Below, piece by piece: positions 8,976 to 18,255 of a DNA stretch of 64,000 nucleotides. The stretch covers positions 56,629 to 120,628 of the forward strand of contig NZ_CCEJ010000010.1 of assembly GCF_000750955.1 (NCBI RefSeq), given 5' to 3'. The translations under genes and the position numbers were made by a program. The notes under the pieces were generated by a model. That model saw only the letters and a list, made by a program, of their open reading frames with translations, was not told where the DNA came from and made no database searches. This stretch comes from Criblamydia sequanensis CRIB-18 (lineage in GTDB: Bacteria > Chlamydiota > Chlamydiia > Chlamydiales > Criblamydiaceae). How positions within the stretch are numbered: the first letter of the stretch is position 1; each line of letters starts with the position of its first letter.

Positions 8976-10097
8976 TTAGTTTTGAAATTTTTGCAAAAAG
9001 GATTCAAAACGATTTAGGCAATCTTGGAAATTTTTTTTGCCGAAGCCAATTCTAAAAAAGTTGCCCGGCAGGTCAAAATTAGAGCCCGGCATAATTAAAA
9101 CCCCTTCAGACTTAACTAAATCTTCCGCAAAATTTTCAACTGAGTGCGGCAGCAAGAGTTTTATAACGGCCATCGTCCCGCAAGAAGGACGAACCCAGGA
9201 GAGGGCTTTTTGGTTTCGCTTCATAAATTCATCTAAAATTTTCAAATTTGCAAATATTATCTCCCGATTTCGTTTAAGGAGGGTTTCTTTGGCCCGAAGC
9301 GCCATAATAGCTAAGATCTCACTTGGAGCGCTATTACAAATCGATGTGTAGAGTTTATAAGAGCCGGCTTGTCTTAAAACATCAGTATCCTTAGTAGCCA
9401 TCCAGCCAACTCTTAAGCCCGCGAGCCCAAAAGATTTTGTCATGACATTTATGGAAATTCCCTTTTCATAGGCATCTGCAAGGGAAGGTAGGCGGCTTGA
9501 CTCATCCAATTCAAGAAAGCGATACACTTCATCAGAGAAAATGTACGCTCCCTCTTTTCGGGCAAGTTCAATCAGGCCCTCCTGGGTCTCTTTATCTAAT
9601 AGGGCCCCCGTAGGGTTATGAGGGTAATTTAAAATAAGCAATTTCGTATTGGCTCGGAACGCTTTCTTTACTTCGCTTAAGTCTAACTTCCATTGATTTT
9701 CAAACTTAAGACTAACAGCTGTCACATGAGCGCCAAAAGCTTCAGGCAACGTTCCAAGAGATTGATAAAAAGGATCTATGACAATCACATGATCGCGAGG
9801 CTTTATCAATACTTTAAGACCGCAATAAATGCCCTCTTCAGCCCCGGCAAATGTGAAAATATCATCGGGGGTTAAAGTAGAATAAAGCCCCGCTATTTCT
9901 TCTCGAAGAGTCGGATGACCCGGGGCCTCTGTGTATCCAAAATGCAAGGACTCCCAGAGTTTTTTGGAACCTTCATCTGCAAGAGTTAAAATCTCTTTCA
10001 TTTCCCAAGTTTCAGCATCCGAGCAGCAAAGCAAATAAGGGGTTGAAAATTCATACTTTTTCCAAAATTCTTCTAATTTAAATGGCGGCAGGATCAT
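8976..10097 (-). CDS. Class I/II pyridoxal-phosphate aminotransferase
   Basis: This 373-residue fold-type I PLP enzyme contains NYPHNPTG (substrate/PLP Asn region), FSDEVYRFLE (Asp and Tyr that contact PLP) and the Schiff-base Lys in MTKSFGLAGLRVGW. The length fits an aspartate-aminotransferase-like enzyme. The amino acid substrate is not clear; the closest style is the subgroup of MalY/capreomycidine-synthase-like aminotransferases. It is transcribed alone, with a T-rich leader upstream of its ATG. Confidence 0.9.
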   Translation of the reverse strand: MILPPFKLEEFWKKYEFSTPYLLCCSDAETWEMKEILTLADEGSKKLWESLHFGYTEAPGHPTLREEIAGLYSTLTPDDIFTFAGAEEGIYCGLKVLIKPRDHVIVIDPFYQSLGTLPEAFGAHVTAVSLKFENQWKLDLSEVKKAFRANTKLLILNYPHNPTGALLDKETQEGLIELARKEGAYIFSDEVYRFLELDESSRLPSLADAYEKGISINVMTKSFGLAGLRVGWMATKDTDVLRQAGSYKLYTSICNSAPSEILAIMALRAKETLLKRNREIIFANLKILDEFMKRNQKALSWVRPSCGTMAVIKLLLPHSVENFAEDLVKSEGVLIMPGSNFDLPGNFFRIGFGKKNFQDCLNRFESFLQKFQN

Positions 10098-10225
10098 AGG
10101 GTTCCTCTATGGATTTTTATTTTAAGACATTTTAGTATAAAATAGATTTTTTTGTCTATTTATCAAAAAGGAAAGACCGTACGGATCTTTAAGAGAATGA
10201 GGTTTTTTTTTGCTAAGAAACTAAA

Positions 10226-10744
10226 TTAGAAAACGTTTCTTTCACTCATTTTACCGCCGAAGGCGTGCTTTTTGGGGTTCGGCTGGAAACAAGGGGCTAA
10301 AATGAAGTGGCTATAAGTCCCCCTCTCGATGCTGGCATATAATTTTCGTCCATCATAGGGCCGAAATAATCCATATACGGCAGCTAATTCTAGAGCAAAA
10401 TAAGAAATTGGGGTCGCGATAATTTTCAATAAATCACTTCCTGCATCAGAAAATCTTTCTCTGAGATTATACTTTGTTTGATTATTCATCCAAAAGTGAG
10501 AGAAAGTTGCAAGCTTTAGAATTCTATAAGCCACATTTAATAGGCCGGCTACGGCATGAATGAAAGGCGTACCTATAGAGAGCAAAAGACACTTAAAGCG
10601 TACGATATCTTGGTCTTCATTAAGATACTTTCGCCCTGTGCTTTGATCGATAAGAAAAACCGGTTCGCCTGAGCGAAATTTTTCTCCCTCAGAATCCAAT
10701 TTCCACTCATTTACCGGTTGAAAATCTTTTAAAGTAACATTCAT
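10226..10744 (-). CDS. Chlamydia-type hypothetical membrane protein
   Basis: This 172-residue protein has two hydrophobic segments: residues about 50-77 (KCLLLSIGTPFIHAVAGLL...) and about 105-127 (IIATPISYFALELAAVYGLF). After these comes a soluble tail with YDGRKLYASIER, LAPCFQP and HAFGG. I recall related proteins with this tail only from environmental chlamydiae, which is memory rather than a search result. The paired hydrophobic lobes recall inclusion-membrane proteins, but the spacing is wider than in classical Inc proteins. Function unknown. Confidence 0.6.
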   Translation of the reverse strand: MNVTLKDFQPVNEWKLDSEGEKFRSGEPVFLIDQSTGRKYLNEDQDIVRFKCLLLSIGTPFIHAVAGLLNVAYRILKLATFSHFWMNNQTKYNLRERFSDAGSDLLKIIATPISYFALELAAVYGLFRPYDGRKLYASIERGTYSHFILAPCFQPNPKKHAFGGKMSERNVF

Positions 10745-10863
10745 TTTTATTTTATGTTTTTATTAATAAAGAAATAATTATAAATATCTTTGTTAATAAA
10801 GTCAATTATCTAAGGAATGTTAAAAATTAGATAATATGTAAATTCATTCGATAAGATGTGAAT

Positions 10864-12324
10864 TTATGAAAGACAGCTTCTTGCGCTTGCTTCAAGAATC
10901 TCCTTTATTTCTCGAAGATCAATAGGGTTAAGCCAAAGATTAAATTGACATGCGGCCTGTTCAACAAACATCTCGTAGCCAAACACAACACAGCATCCTC
11001 TTCTAATGGCTTGTAACAAGAACACGGTCTCTTTTGGTTTTGATTTGATATCCATGACAAGAGTCGAGGGGGAAAGAGTCATCGGAAGTTCGAATGAAAT
11101 AGGAGTGCTATTAATCAAAATATCGCAATTTTCAAAGCAAGTTGATAGTGAATCTAAGCCGACACCTTTTAAGCTCAAACGTTCCGCAATCTGTTGGGCC
11201 TTAGTTTTATCCCTGTTTACAATCGTAACTAAAGCGCCCTTTTTATGCGCTTCATAGGCAATGGCTTTAGCGGCTCCTCCGGCACCTATAATTATCATTC
11301 TTTTATTTTTAACTAGAAAATTCCTCTCAATAGCATTTAAGGCGCCGATACCATCAGTGTTGAAACCGGAAATTTTTCCCCGGTCAAATACAAGGGTATT
11401 AACAGCCCCTATAGCTAAAGCTTGAGAATCTATGGTGTCTAAAAAAGGAAGGATAGCTTCTTTTAAAGGCATTGTAACGCTCAGTCCTTTAAAAGAAAAA
11501 TTTTTTGCATAAGTTAAAAAATCCGGCAACTCTTCTCGCGATACTTGAATTTTTATATAAACTGACTCTATCCCTAAAGTTTTAATCAAATAATTATGGG
11601 TCTCATCACTTATGCTTTGATCAACAGGATCGCCTATTAACCCATAAAGAGTTGTTTTAGGGCTTAGTGAATAATAACGATACTTTTCAATAAGTGTTTT
11701 TGCTGTCAACTGCCCGGGTGCCGATTTTTGAGCCTCATTTAAAGCCGCGTAAGTAATAGGATTTCCTATAACCGGTCCAAGAATTCTACTGATTTGTCCA
11801 TGCTCCCCCATGCTTACTGCAATAAGCCTATCGTGAGAATGCTTAGCCCAAGCTAAGAACCTTAAAGCGTCTAAACTACAATTTGCCGTCACTGCCATTT
11901 TATAAAAAAATGCGTATGGGTTTAGCATTTTTTGATAAATACCTTCAAGATCTTTTGGAGTTTCTTCAAAATTATGGTAGGAAAGAATCAGTTTGATCCC
12001 TGGGTATTTAAGAGCAATTTCTTCAATAAATGAAGTTTCTATATCATATTCCAGGTCTAGAAATTCGGGCTTTAACTTCAAAAGGCAACGGATGTCCTTT
12101 AATCGATTATCCTCGGATTGAGTATAGCTGCCTCCTTGCCTTTGACTTCGCAAAGTAAAAATCATCGGGATGGAAAAATGGGCACGCAATCTTTCTAAAG
12201 ACGGAAAATCCAAAAAGTTAAAATAATCTAGCCTTAGCTCCACAAGATCAGCGTAAGGGATTGCCAACATAATCTGTTGATACGCTTCCTCGAAGGCCGG
12301 GCCTTTAATGACAACAGAAATCAT
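10864..12324 (-). CDS. aroDE: Bifunctional 3-dehydroquinate dehydratase/shikimate dehydrogenase
   Basis: This 486-residue fusion carries out steps 3 and 4 of the shikimate pathway. The N-terminal type I dehydratase (about 1-215) has the catalytic His117 in SYHNFEETP and the Schiff-base Lys142 in KMAVTANC. The C-terminal shikimate dehydrogenase (about 225-486) has GDPVDQSISD, Lys288 in VTMPLKEA, Asp324 in FNTDGIG and the NADP loop GAGGAA. The fused order AroD-AroE is a chlamydial hallmark (also found in plants). It is the last gene of the operon; its start overlaps the 3' end of aroB by 20 bases. Confidence 0.97.
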   Translation of the reverse strand: MISVVIKGPAFEEAYQQIMLAIPYADLVELRLDYFNFLDFPSLERLRAHFSIPMIFTLRSQRQGGSYTQSEDNRLKDIRCLLKLKPEFLDLEYDIETSFIEEIALKYPGIKLILSYHNFEETPKDLEGIYQKMLNPYAFFYKMAVTANCSLDALRFLAWAKHSHDRLIAVSMGEHGQISRILGPVIGNPITYAALNEAQKSAPGQLTAKTLIEKYRYYSLSPKTTLYGLIGDPVDQSISDETHNYLIKTLGIESVYIKIQVSREELPDFLTYAKNFSFKGLSVTMPLKEAILPFLDTIDSQALAIGAVNTLVFDRGKISGFNTDGIGALNAIERNFLVKNKRMIIIGAGGAAKAIAYEAHKKGALVTIVNRDKTKAQQIAERLSLKGVGLDSLSTCFENCDILINSTPISFELPMTLSPSTLVMDIKSKPKETVFLLQAIRRGCCVVFGYEMFVEQAACQFNLWLNPIDLREIKEILEASARSCLS

Positions 12325-13423
12325 GGTTCATCCATTCCAGTGTTTTTTTAAATAACATTTTCTCAACTGGAAAACAGTAATTATCTTCAGAGGATAGTGG
12401 TGAGCCTATTTCTTCAATCAAAATAAAACGGGGTTCGCCATTTCTTGATTTTTTGTCTAAAATCATGGTCTTCACAATATCATCAATGGCAACCTGAGAT
12501 GGAAAACGAAGCGGAAGCCCATATTGAACTAGAATTTTTTTGATACGGTCAAAAGAGTTTTGATCAAGCTTTCCCATTTGTAAAGAGAGGTAGCTTTCTA
12601 CAATGAGGCCTATGGCAACGGCTTCACCATGTGATAGTGCATGATTTGTTAAATTTTCTAAAGCATGCCCCACAGTATGGCCAAAATTTAGAAGGCTTCT
12701 TTTTCCTTTTTCTTTTTCATCTTGCTCAACAATCTCTTTTTTAATACGGCAGCTTTCAAAAATAACTTGCTCAAGCAGAGCCGAATCTTTAGCTAAAAGA
12801 GCTTCCGCATTATTTTCAAGATGGCAAAATAAGCGATAATCGGCAATCACACCATGCTTGATAATCTCAACAAAACCGTTTATATATTCTTTTTTAGGCA
12901 GGCTCTTAAGCACATTCAAATCGAGAATCACTTTTTTCGGTTGATAGATGCAGCCTATCATGTTCTTTCCTTGAGGGACATTCACTCCTGTTTTTCCGCC
13001 AATGCTGGCATCCACCATTCCTAAGAGCGATGTCGGAATCATAACGAGAGGAAGACCTCTACAGTAAGTCGCCGCTAAATACCCCGAAACATCAGTCACA
13101 ACGCCTCCGCCTAAAGCTATGATGCAAGTATCTTTGCCAAGCCCGTTTTCAAGCAAGCGATTTTCCAAAAGCTCTTTGGTTGCACGCGTTTTATGGGATT
13201 CACCGCTTGAAAAAGAAAATAAATAAGCGTCTAAACCAGATTGCAAAAGGTCTTCTTTTAATTTTTTTCCATACAAAATTTCAACGTTATCATCTGTAAT
13301 GATAGCAACTCTCAAACCTGCATTTTTTAAATAGTCAGCTTGTTCTTTTAATAAATCAGTCCCGATTTCTATTTCGTAAGACTCTTGGAATTGGGGAATT
13401 TGACACTGTATTTTTTTTGTCAT
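12305..13423 (-). CDS. aroB: 3-dehydroquinate synthase
   Basis: AroB converts DAHP to 3-dehydroquinate with NAD and a metal ion. The family motifs are clear: SGESHKTR, the nucleotide-binding ALGGGVVTDVSGYLAA, YCRGLPLVMIPTSLL and VDASIGGKTGVN, then the metal-ligand His region NFGHTVGHALE and HGEAVAIG. I use the ATG at 13423 (MTKKIQ) because it overlaps the aroC stop as ATGA, the same coupling seen at aroA/aroK; an ATG four codons earlier (13435) is also possible. Normal length (about 372 residues). Confidence 0.96.
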   Translation of the reverse strand: MTKKIQCQIPQFQESYEIEIGTDLLKEQADYLKNAGLRVAIITDDNVEILYGKKLKEDLLQSGLDAYLFSFSSGESHKTRATKELLENRLLENGLGKDTCIIALGGGVVTDVSGYLAATYCRGLPLVMIPTSLLGMVDASIGGKTGVNVPQGKNMIGCIYQPKKVILDLNVLKSLPKKEYINGFVEIIKHGVIADYRLFCHLENNAEALLAKDSALLEQVIFESCRIKKEIVEQDEKEKGKRSLLNFGHTVGHALENLTNHALSHGEAVAIGLIVESYLSLQMGKLDQNSFDRIKKILVQYGLPLRFPSQVAIDDIVKTMILDKKSRNGEPRFILIEEIGSPLSSEDNYCFPVEKMLFKKTLEWMNHDFCCH

Positions 13424-14511
13424 AATTTCATACATCTTTTTAAAAGAAGGGCATCTGCTAATACTAAAGAAAGCATCGCTTCAACAATTGGAACGGCTCT
13501 TATAGCAACGCAAGGGTCATGGCGAGACCCTTTAGGCAGCTCAAAAATAGCTTCATCTCCTCCGGTTGTAAGGGTAGACTGCGGCTTCATGATGCTTGAA
13601 GTCGGTTTGAAAGCCACCCTTCCAATAATAGGCATTCCACTAGAAATGCCTCCTAAAACACCTCCTGCATGATTGCTTTTCGTCTGTACGCCCTCCAGTT
13701 CCTTAAAAAATAAATCATTATGTTTTGATCCTGTCATTGTCGCAGATTGAAATCCTGAACCGATCTCAAATCCTTTAGTGGCGGGTATCCCCATCATGGC
13801 ATGCGCCAAATTGGCCTCTAGCTTTTCATAAACAGGATCGCCAAGACCTACCGGAACGGACAACGCAATAAACTCAATAATTCCGCCTACAGACTCCCCC
13901 TCAGCTTTTGTTTTTTCAACTAAAGCCATCATGGAAGAAGAAGCCTCGGCATCAGGACAAAACACGGGACTTTGATAGGTTAAACTTCGGATTGAATCCA
14001 AATCGACCTCATCCAACCCCGCAATAATCGAACCCATTTGCTTAATATAGGCCATTACTTTTATGCCATTGTATTCTAAAAACTTTTTAGCAATAGCCCC
14101 GGCTGCTACTCGGCAAGCCGTTTCCCGAGCCGAAGCTCTTCCGCCGCCTCTATAATCAAAAATTCCATATTTTTCCAGGTAAGTGTAATTGGCATGCCCA
14201 GGTCTAAGAAGGTCTTTAATAGGCTCATACTTACTCGGATCCGCATCTTTATTTGGAATCAGGATGCTGATCGGAGCTCCTGTCGTCTTGCCTTGAAACA
14301 CACCCGATAGAATTTCCGCTTTATCTTCTTCATATCTTGGTGACGTGTAGGGATTTCTTCCAGGCTGCCTTAAAGCTAAAGCCTCGTTAATATCGCTTGC
14401 ATTAATTTCTAAACCGGAAGGGCAGCCGTCAATCACAACCCCAATTGCTTTTCCATGGGATTCACCCCACGTTGTAATTTTAAAAATATTTCCAAAAGAG
14501 TTACTCGCCAT
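13420..14511 (-). CDS. aroC: Chorismate synthase
   Basis: AroC makes chorismate from EPSP using reduced FMN, the end of the pathway. The 363-residue protein has the classic signatures GNIFKITTWGESHG near the start, the Arg-rich GGGRASARETACRVAAGA region and GGISSGMPI. The start is an ATG 3 bases after the aroK stop, and its TGA overlaps the aroB ATG. All motifs are intact. Confidence 0.97.
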   Translation of the reverse strand: MASNSFGNIFKITTWGESHGKAIGVVIDGCPSGLEINASDINEALALRQPGRNPYTSPRYEEDKAEILSGVFQGKTTGAPISILIPNKDADPSKYEPIKDLLRPGHANYTYLEKYGIFDYRGGGRASARETACRVAAGAIAKKFLEYNGIKVMAYIKQMGSIIAGLDEVDLDSIRSLTYQSPVFCPDAEASSSMMALVEKTKAEGESVGGIIEFIALSVPVGLGDPVYEKLEANLAHAMMGIPATKGFEIGSGFQSATMTGSKHNDLFFKELEGVQTKSNHAGGVLGGISSGMPIIGRVAFKPTSSIMKPQSTLTTGGDEAIFELPKGSRHDPCVAIRAVPIVEAMLSLVLADALLLKRCMKL

Positions 14512-14514
14512 ACT

Positions 14515-15012
14515 TTACCTTGCTTTTTGAAAAATCTCTTCCGCGATTTCTTCAACGGTTTTTTGATCTGCATCAATGACATGATCCGCCGCTTTTAAAT
14601 AGAGGGGCTGACGAAAATTATAGAGCGATTCAGCTTCTAGAATATCTTTAAATAATGGACGCGAGGCGTCGTTTGCCAATCGCATGGATAATGTCTTAAA
14701 AGAAGCCCTTAAAAAAAATATTTTCCCCTTGGGTTCTTTCAAACGTTCCAGGATAATTTTATTTAATACCACTCCGCCCCCTGTTGAGATAATGCTTTCT
14801 TTAAAAGAAGCTATTTCTTCTGAAAGGGCAAGTTCTGTTTCTCGCAAAAGAAGCTCCCCCCCTTTGGCAAAAAGCGCATCCATGTTTTTTGACTTAGTTT
14901 TCTCAAGCACAAGTTGATCCATTTCAATGACGGGCCAGTTAAAAAGATTGCTTAACTTCCCGGCAACAGAAGACTTTCCGGAGCCCATAAAACCGATTAA
15001 AATAATTTTCAT
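14515..15012 (-). CDS. aroK: Shikimate kinase
   Basis: This enzyme phosphorylates shikimate at C3 using ATP. The P-loop GFMGSGKSS is at residues 7-15, the shikimate-binding EMDQL follows, and the glycine motif STGGGVV and RPLFK lid region are present. I chose the ATG at 15012, whose codon overlaps the aroA TGA (ATGA), giving 165 residues, which is normal; a longer frame to 15039 would overlap aroA by 31 bases and adds nothing conserved. The chlamydial literature often names it aroL. Confidence 0.94.
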   Translation of the reverse strand: MKIILIGFMGSGKSSVAGKLSNLFNWPVIEMDQLVLEKTKSKNMDALFAKGGELLLRETELALSEEIASFKESIISTGGGVVLNKIILERLKEPKGKIFFLRASFKTLSMRLANDASRPLFKDILEAESLYNFRQPLYLKAADHVIDADQKTVEEIAEEIFQKAR

Positions 15013-16274
15013 TTTAAACAACCTTCTAACTTTTCCCAAAAAGTCGGAAAAGTTTTATTAACGACTTCAGGTTCTCGGATTTTCATTCCCGGTAACTTAG
15101 CTTTCGCCACAGCAAAAGCCATGGCCATACGATGATCCCTATAGGTATCAATAATAGATGGCTTTGGGTCTCCCCCATAAATCGTAAGGACGTCATGGCT
15201 ATCCTCTACTTGAATCCCCATTTTTGCGAGTTCATTCTTTAAGGCAAGAACCCGATCTGTTTCTTTTAATCGTAAAGAACGAATGCCGGAGATTCTCGAA
15301 ACACCTTTTGCGAAAGCGGCAAGAATCGCCACTGTTGGAATTTGATCCGGACAATCGAGCATATTATGAGACAAGGGTAAAATTTGTTTTCCCCGAATTG
15401 TGATCTGATTTTCAAAAAATTCAATTTCATTTCCCATATCAGATAAAATATTTAAAAGTTTTTTGTCCCCCTGAAGGGATTCTGGATTTAGATTTTTCAG
15501 TGTAAATGTAGATTGAGTTAATGCCGCTATTGCAAAAAAATACCCGGCAGAGGAAAAATCCCCCTCGATCATATACTCTTTTCGATTATACCTTTGATTT
15601 GAGGGGATATAGAGGCTCCCATCCTCAAAGACCATCACCTTTATACCCCACTCTTCCATAGCACGAAGGGTCATTTCCCTATAAGGCCTAGAGATACTCT
15701 TTCCTTGAGGACGAAGAGTCACTCCCCCTAAAAAAGGAGCGATCATTAGAATTGAAGAGAAAAATTGACTGCTCCTTGAGCCATCTATGGCAATTTCTTG
15801 ATGGTTCAATAAAGAAGCAAATTCTACTTTTAAAGGCAGCTCTTCTTCCTTTTCAAGATAATCTATTTTCGCCCCCAAAAGACGTAAAGCATCGACCAAT
15901 TCTTTTATAGGCCTCTTGTTTAAACGAGCATTCCCCTTTATAACCTTATCTCCTGGCACAAGCGTTAGCAAGCTAAGTAAAAAGCGAGCGGTAGTACCCG
16001 AATCTTTGACATATAAATCGTAAGACCTATCTTGAATGACGGTTAGATCATCATGAACGATAATCCGATCCTCTAGGGTGTCTATCCTTAACCCAAGTGT
16101 TCGTAAACAAGAAATCATAACCTCAGTATCTTCAGAATACAAAGGGTTAGAAAGAAAGACAGGCCCTTTAGTTAAAGCAGCCATAATCAGAGCTCGATTA
16201 GTATAGCTTTTAGAACCGGGAATTTCAATAACCCTTATCGGATTACCATTGGGGAGAATTTCAAAAATAGTCAT
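15009..16274 (-). CDS. aroA: 3-phosphoshikimate 1-carboxyvinyltransferase (EPSP synthase)
   Basis: AroA transfers enolpyruvate from PEP to shikimate-3-phosphate. The 421-residue protein has IPGSKSYTNRALI near the N-terminus, DSGTTARFLL, NKRPIKELVDAL, DGSRSSQF and the C-terminal LKETDRVLAL and YRDHRMAMA, all hallmark motifs. It is the first gene of the five-gene aro operon, preceded by two hairpins between positions 16285 and 16326. No DAHP synthase gene is present in this window. Confidence 0.97.
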   Translation of the reverse strand: MTIFEILPNGNPIRVIEIPGSKSYTNRALIMAALTKGPVFLSNPLYSEDTEVMISCLRTLGLRIDTLEDRIIVHDDLTVIQDRSYDLYVKDSGTTARFLLSLLTLVPGDKVIKGNARLNKRPIKELVDALRLLGAKIDYLEKEEELPLKVEFASLLNHQEIAIDGSRSSQFFSSILMIAPFLGGVTLRPQGKSISRPYREMTLRAMEEWGIKVMVFEDGSLYIPSNQRYNRKEYMIEGDFSSAGYFFAIAALTQSTFTLKNLNPESLQGDKKLLNILSDMGNEIEFFENQITIRGKQILPLSHNMLDCPDQIPTVAILAAFAKGVSRISGIRSLRLKETDRVLALKNELAKMGIQVEDSHDVLTIYGGDPKPSIIDTYRDHRMAMAFAVAKAKLPGMKIREPEVVNKTFPTFWEKLEGCLK

Positions 16275-16284
16275 AATTATCTTT

Positions 16285-16326
16285 CGGTTCTTGAAAACCG
16301 TTAAGACAAGGCTGCCTTGTCTTAAC
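16285..16326 (-). promoter_or_regulatory. Tandem inverted repeats in the aroA leader
   Basis: On the minus strand a perfect 13-base inverted repeat with a one-base centre (16300-16326, GTTAAGACAAGGC and its complement) is followed at once by a smaller hairpin (CGGTT...AACCG, 16285-16300) and then, 10 bases later, the aroA start. It could be an operator, an attenuator or a read-through terminator for the upstream ridA-like gene; the T run after the first stem is short. Confidence 0.4.
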
Positions 16327-16423
16327 GAATAAGAGAAAACTTTACCGGATTCTTATAAAAAAATCACGGACAACTCAAAGGCCCGATACGAACATTTAAA
16401 AAAGTATTTTATCTTGCAAAAGT

Positions 16424-16879
16424 TTAATTTGAGATAAAGGCCACGCATGAAATTTCAACTAAAGCATCCAGAGGAAGTTTAGCGACTTGCATCGCTTGTC
16501 TTGCAGGTTTAATTTCATTTGAAAACTTTTCCGCATAAACCGAATTCATTCCTTTAAAATCCTTCATGTCCTTAAGATAAACTTCAGATTTGACGATATC
16601 TTTTAAACTTAAATTCTGGGCTCTTAAAATAGCTTCGATATTATTGAGGACTTGCAAGGTTTGCTCTTCAATGGTACTCCCGATTAACATATTGGTCATA
16701 GGGTCTAAAGCTAATTGTCCTGAAACAAAAAGGTATTGCCCGGCACGAACCGCCTGAGAATAAGGCCCTATCACTTGAGGAGCTTCTAGAGTTCTAATTT
16801 CATGAATGCCATTATCAGCACATATTGGTGAAGAAGCTATTAAGGATGCGATCAAAATTTTTTTAAACCATGTTGTCAT
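16424..16879 (-). CDS. RidA/YjgF-family protein with signal peptide
   Basis: RidA proteins hydrolyse reactive enamine/imine intermediates made by PLP enzymes. The catalytic Arg127 (KPARQAM) and Glu142 (ALVEISCVAF) are both present, along with IGPYSQAV and FVSGQLALDP. Unusually, the usual 125-130 residue core is preceded by a typical signal peptide (MTTWFKKILIASLIASS, ending PICAD), so this copy is probably periplasmic rather than cytoplasmic. It lies about 150 bases upstream of the aro operon on the same strand. Confidence 0.88.
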   Translation of the reverse strand: MTTWFKKILIASLIASSPICADNGIHEIRTLEAPQVIGPYSQAVRAGQYLFVSGQLALDPMTNMLIGSTIEEQTLQVLNNIEAILRAQNLSLKDIVKSEVYLKDMKDFKGMNSVYAEKFSNEIKPARQAMQVAKLPLDALVEISCVAFISN

Positions 16880-17006
16880 AAGTATTTCCTTGAATGATTG
16901 TGGATGGGTAGCTAGATTTAAGAGCTACTACTTAAAGCTATAAATTTTCCTTTGCAAAGTAGCAAAGAGAGGTAAATTTTCCTATGAAAAAGCTTACGAG
17001 ACTTCG

Positions 17007-17999
17007 ATGAAGGTAAAGATTTATCAAACGCAGCTTTATAAAATCCCTCTCTCTAATGGCATAGAAAGGTCGGGCCTTTTAATTGGAATTTTAGATGAAA
17101 ATGGGAATAAGGGTTTTGGCGAATGCGCTCCCCTCCCTAAATGGAGTAGAGAAACGCTAGAAGACTGCCTGCAACAATTTCGCCAAAAAATGACAGACAT
17201 TGTGAGCATCGAATGGTCAACTAGTCATTGGCAGTCAAAACTTTTAGAACTCAACCTTCATCCTGCCTTATCCTTTGGTTTAGAATCAGCTCTCCTTTCC
17301 CTAATTTCCCCTCTTCCGAAAAAGCTTTCCTTAACAACTAGTGCTCTTTTAATGGGCTCTCCCGAAGAAATTTTGAAAGAAGCCGATCAAAGATCTAAAG
17401 AAGGTTTTACTTTTGCAAAGCTAAAAGTTGGCCACCTAGATTTTAAAACCGCTGAAAATTTAATTATACGATTGAAAGATGTCTTTCGCTTAAGAATTGA
17501 TGTGAACCGTGCATGGGACACTTTAGACTCCCTTAGATTTTTTTCAAAATTTTCTTTAGACTCATTTGATTATGTTGAAGAACCCTTTAAAAACCCTCTT
17601 GACTTAGATAAATTCGAACATTCTCTTGCTGTGGATGAATCTTTCCCCAAGGATCTTTCTCTTGCTCAACTAGAAAAATTGCCGGCACTAAAGACCCTCA
17701 TTTATAAACCCACAATACAGGGTGGATTGCTTCAATGCCTCCCTCTTAATGAATGGGCAAATAAAAGAGCAGTTTCTATTGTGCTTAGCAGCTGTTTTGA
17801 AAGCGATTTAGCCTTAAGCCATGTGGCTTCTTTAGCCCATCGGCTTTCAATTACAACTGCAAGCGGCATTGGCACTTACCATTACTTAAAAGACACACTC
17901 TTGTTGCATCCTTTGAAATTTTCAGGAGCTTTAGTGCATATCCCTGATAAAATTCAACCGAAACCCGGATTAAAAGACCTAGAAATTAATAACACTTAA
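17007..17999 (+). CDS. menC: o-Succinylbenzoate synthase-like enolase-superfamily protein
   Basis: This 330-residue enolase-superfamily enzyme has the MenC-type opening GFGECAPLP and the catalytic residues in register: KxK at Lys138/Lys140 (AKLKVG), metal ligands Asp165 (RIDVNRAW), Glu191 or Glu192 (DYVEEPF) and Asp210 (AVDESF), and Lys234 (IYKPTIQGG). These match o-succinylbenzoate synthase, a step in menaquinone synthesis. No other men gene is nearby, so a dipeptide epimerase or another dehydratase subgroup cannot be fully ruled out. The same frame continues after the stop into a relic of another enzyme. Confidence 0.75.
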   Translation: MKVKIYQTQLYKIPLSNGIERSGLLIGILDENGNKGFGECAPLPKWSRETLEDCLQQFRQKMTDIVSIEWSTSHWQSKLLELNLHPALSFGLESALLSLISPLPKKLSLTTSALLMGSPEEILKEADQRSKEGFTFAKLKVGHLDFKTAENLIIRLKDVFRLRIDVNRAWDTLDSLRFFSKFSLDSFDYVEEPFKNPLDLDKFEHSLAVDESFPKDLSLAQLEKLPALKTLIYKPTIQGGLLQCLPLNEWANKRAVSIVLSSCFESDLALSHVASLAHRLSITTASGIGTYHYLKDTLLLHPLKFSGALVHIPDKIQPKPGLKDLEINNT

Positions 18000-18017
18000 C
18001 CTTCTTTAAGAAAACGA

Positions 18018-18173
18018 AGGGGTAGGAAAGTTTGCATGATTGGCAGGCCTTGGGTGTTTATCCTAGGAGCCCTAGGCAAGGAATGGGTTCAAGAAATGCT
18101 TCCAATCATTCCAGGCAGAACTGAAAAGAACATTCTAGATATGCAGAAATGGATAGTAGATATTATCTACTAA
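18018..18173 (+). pseudogene. Relic of an FMN-dependent alpha-hydroxy-acid (lactate) dehydrogenase C-terminus
   Basis: Directly after menC, and in the same frame, about 50 codons read GRKVCMIGRPWVFILGALGK and continue to a TAA. This matches from memory the C-terminal motif of lactate oxidase/LldD-type flavoenzymes (vlIGRPwvyaLGalGeeGV). Only the last part of the domain is present and there is no upstream remainder, so it is a decayed fragment. Confidence 0.55.
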
Positions 18174-18255
18174 TGTAATTCTTAATTAAATCTTAATAAA
18201 AAACCGTTAAAATAATTGTTTTAATTATTAAAATTAATATCCATGAGATTTTTCT

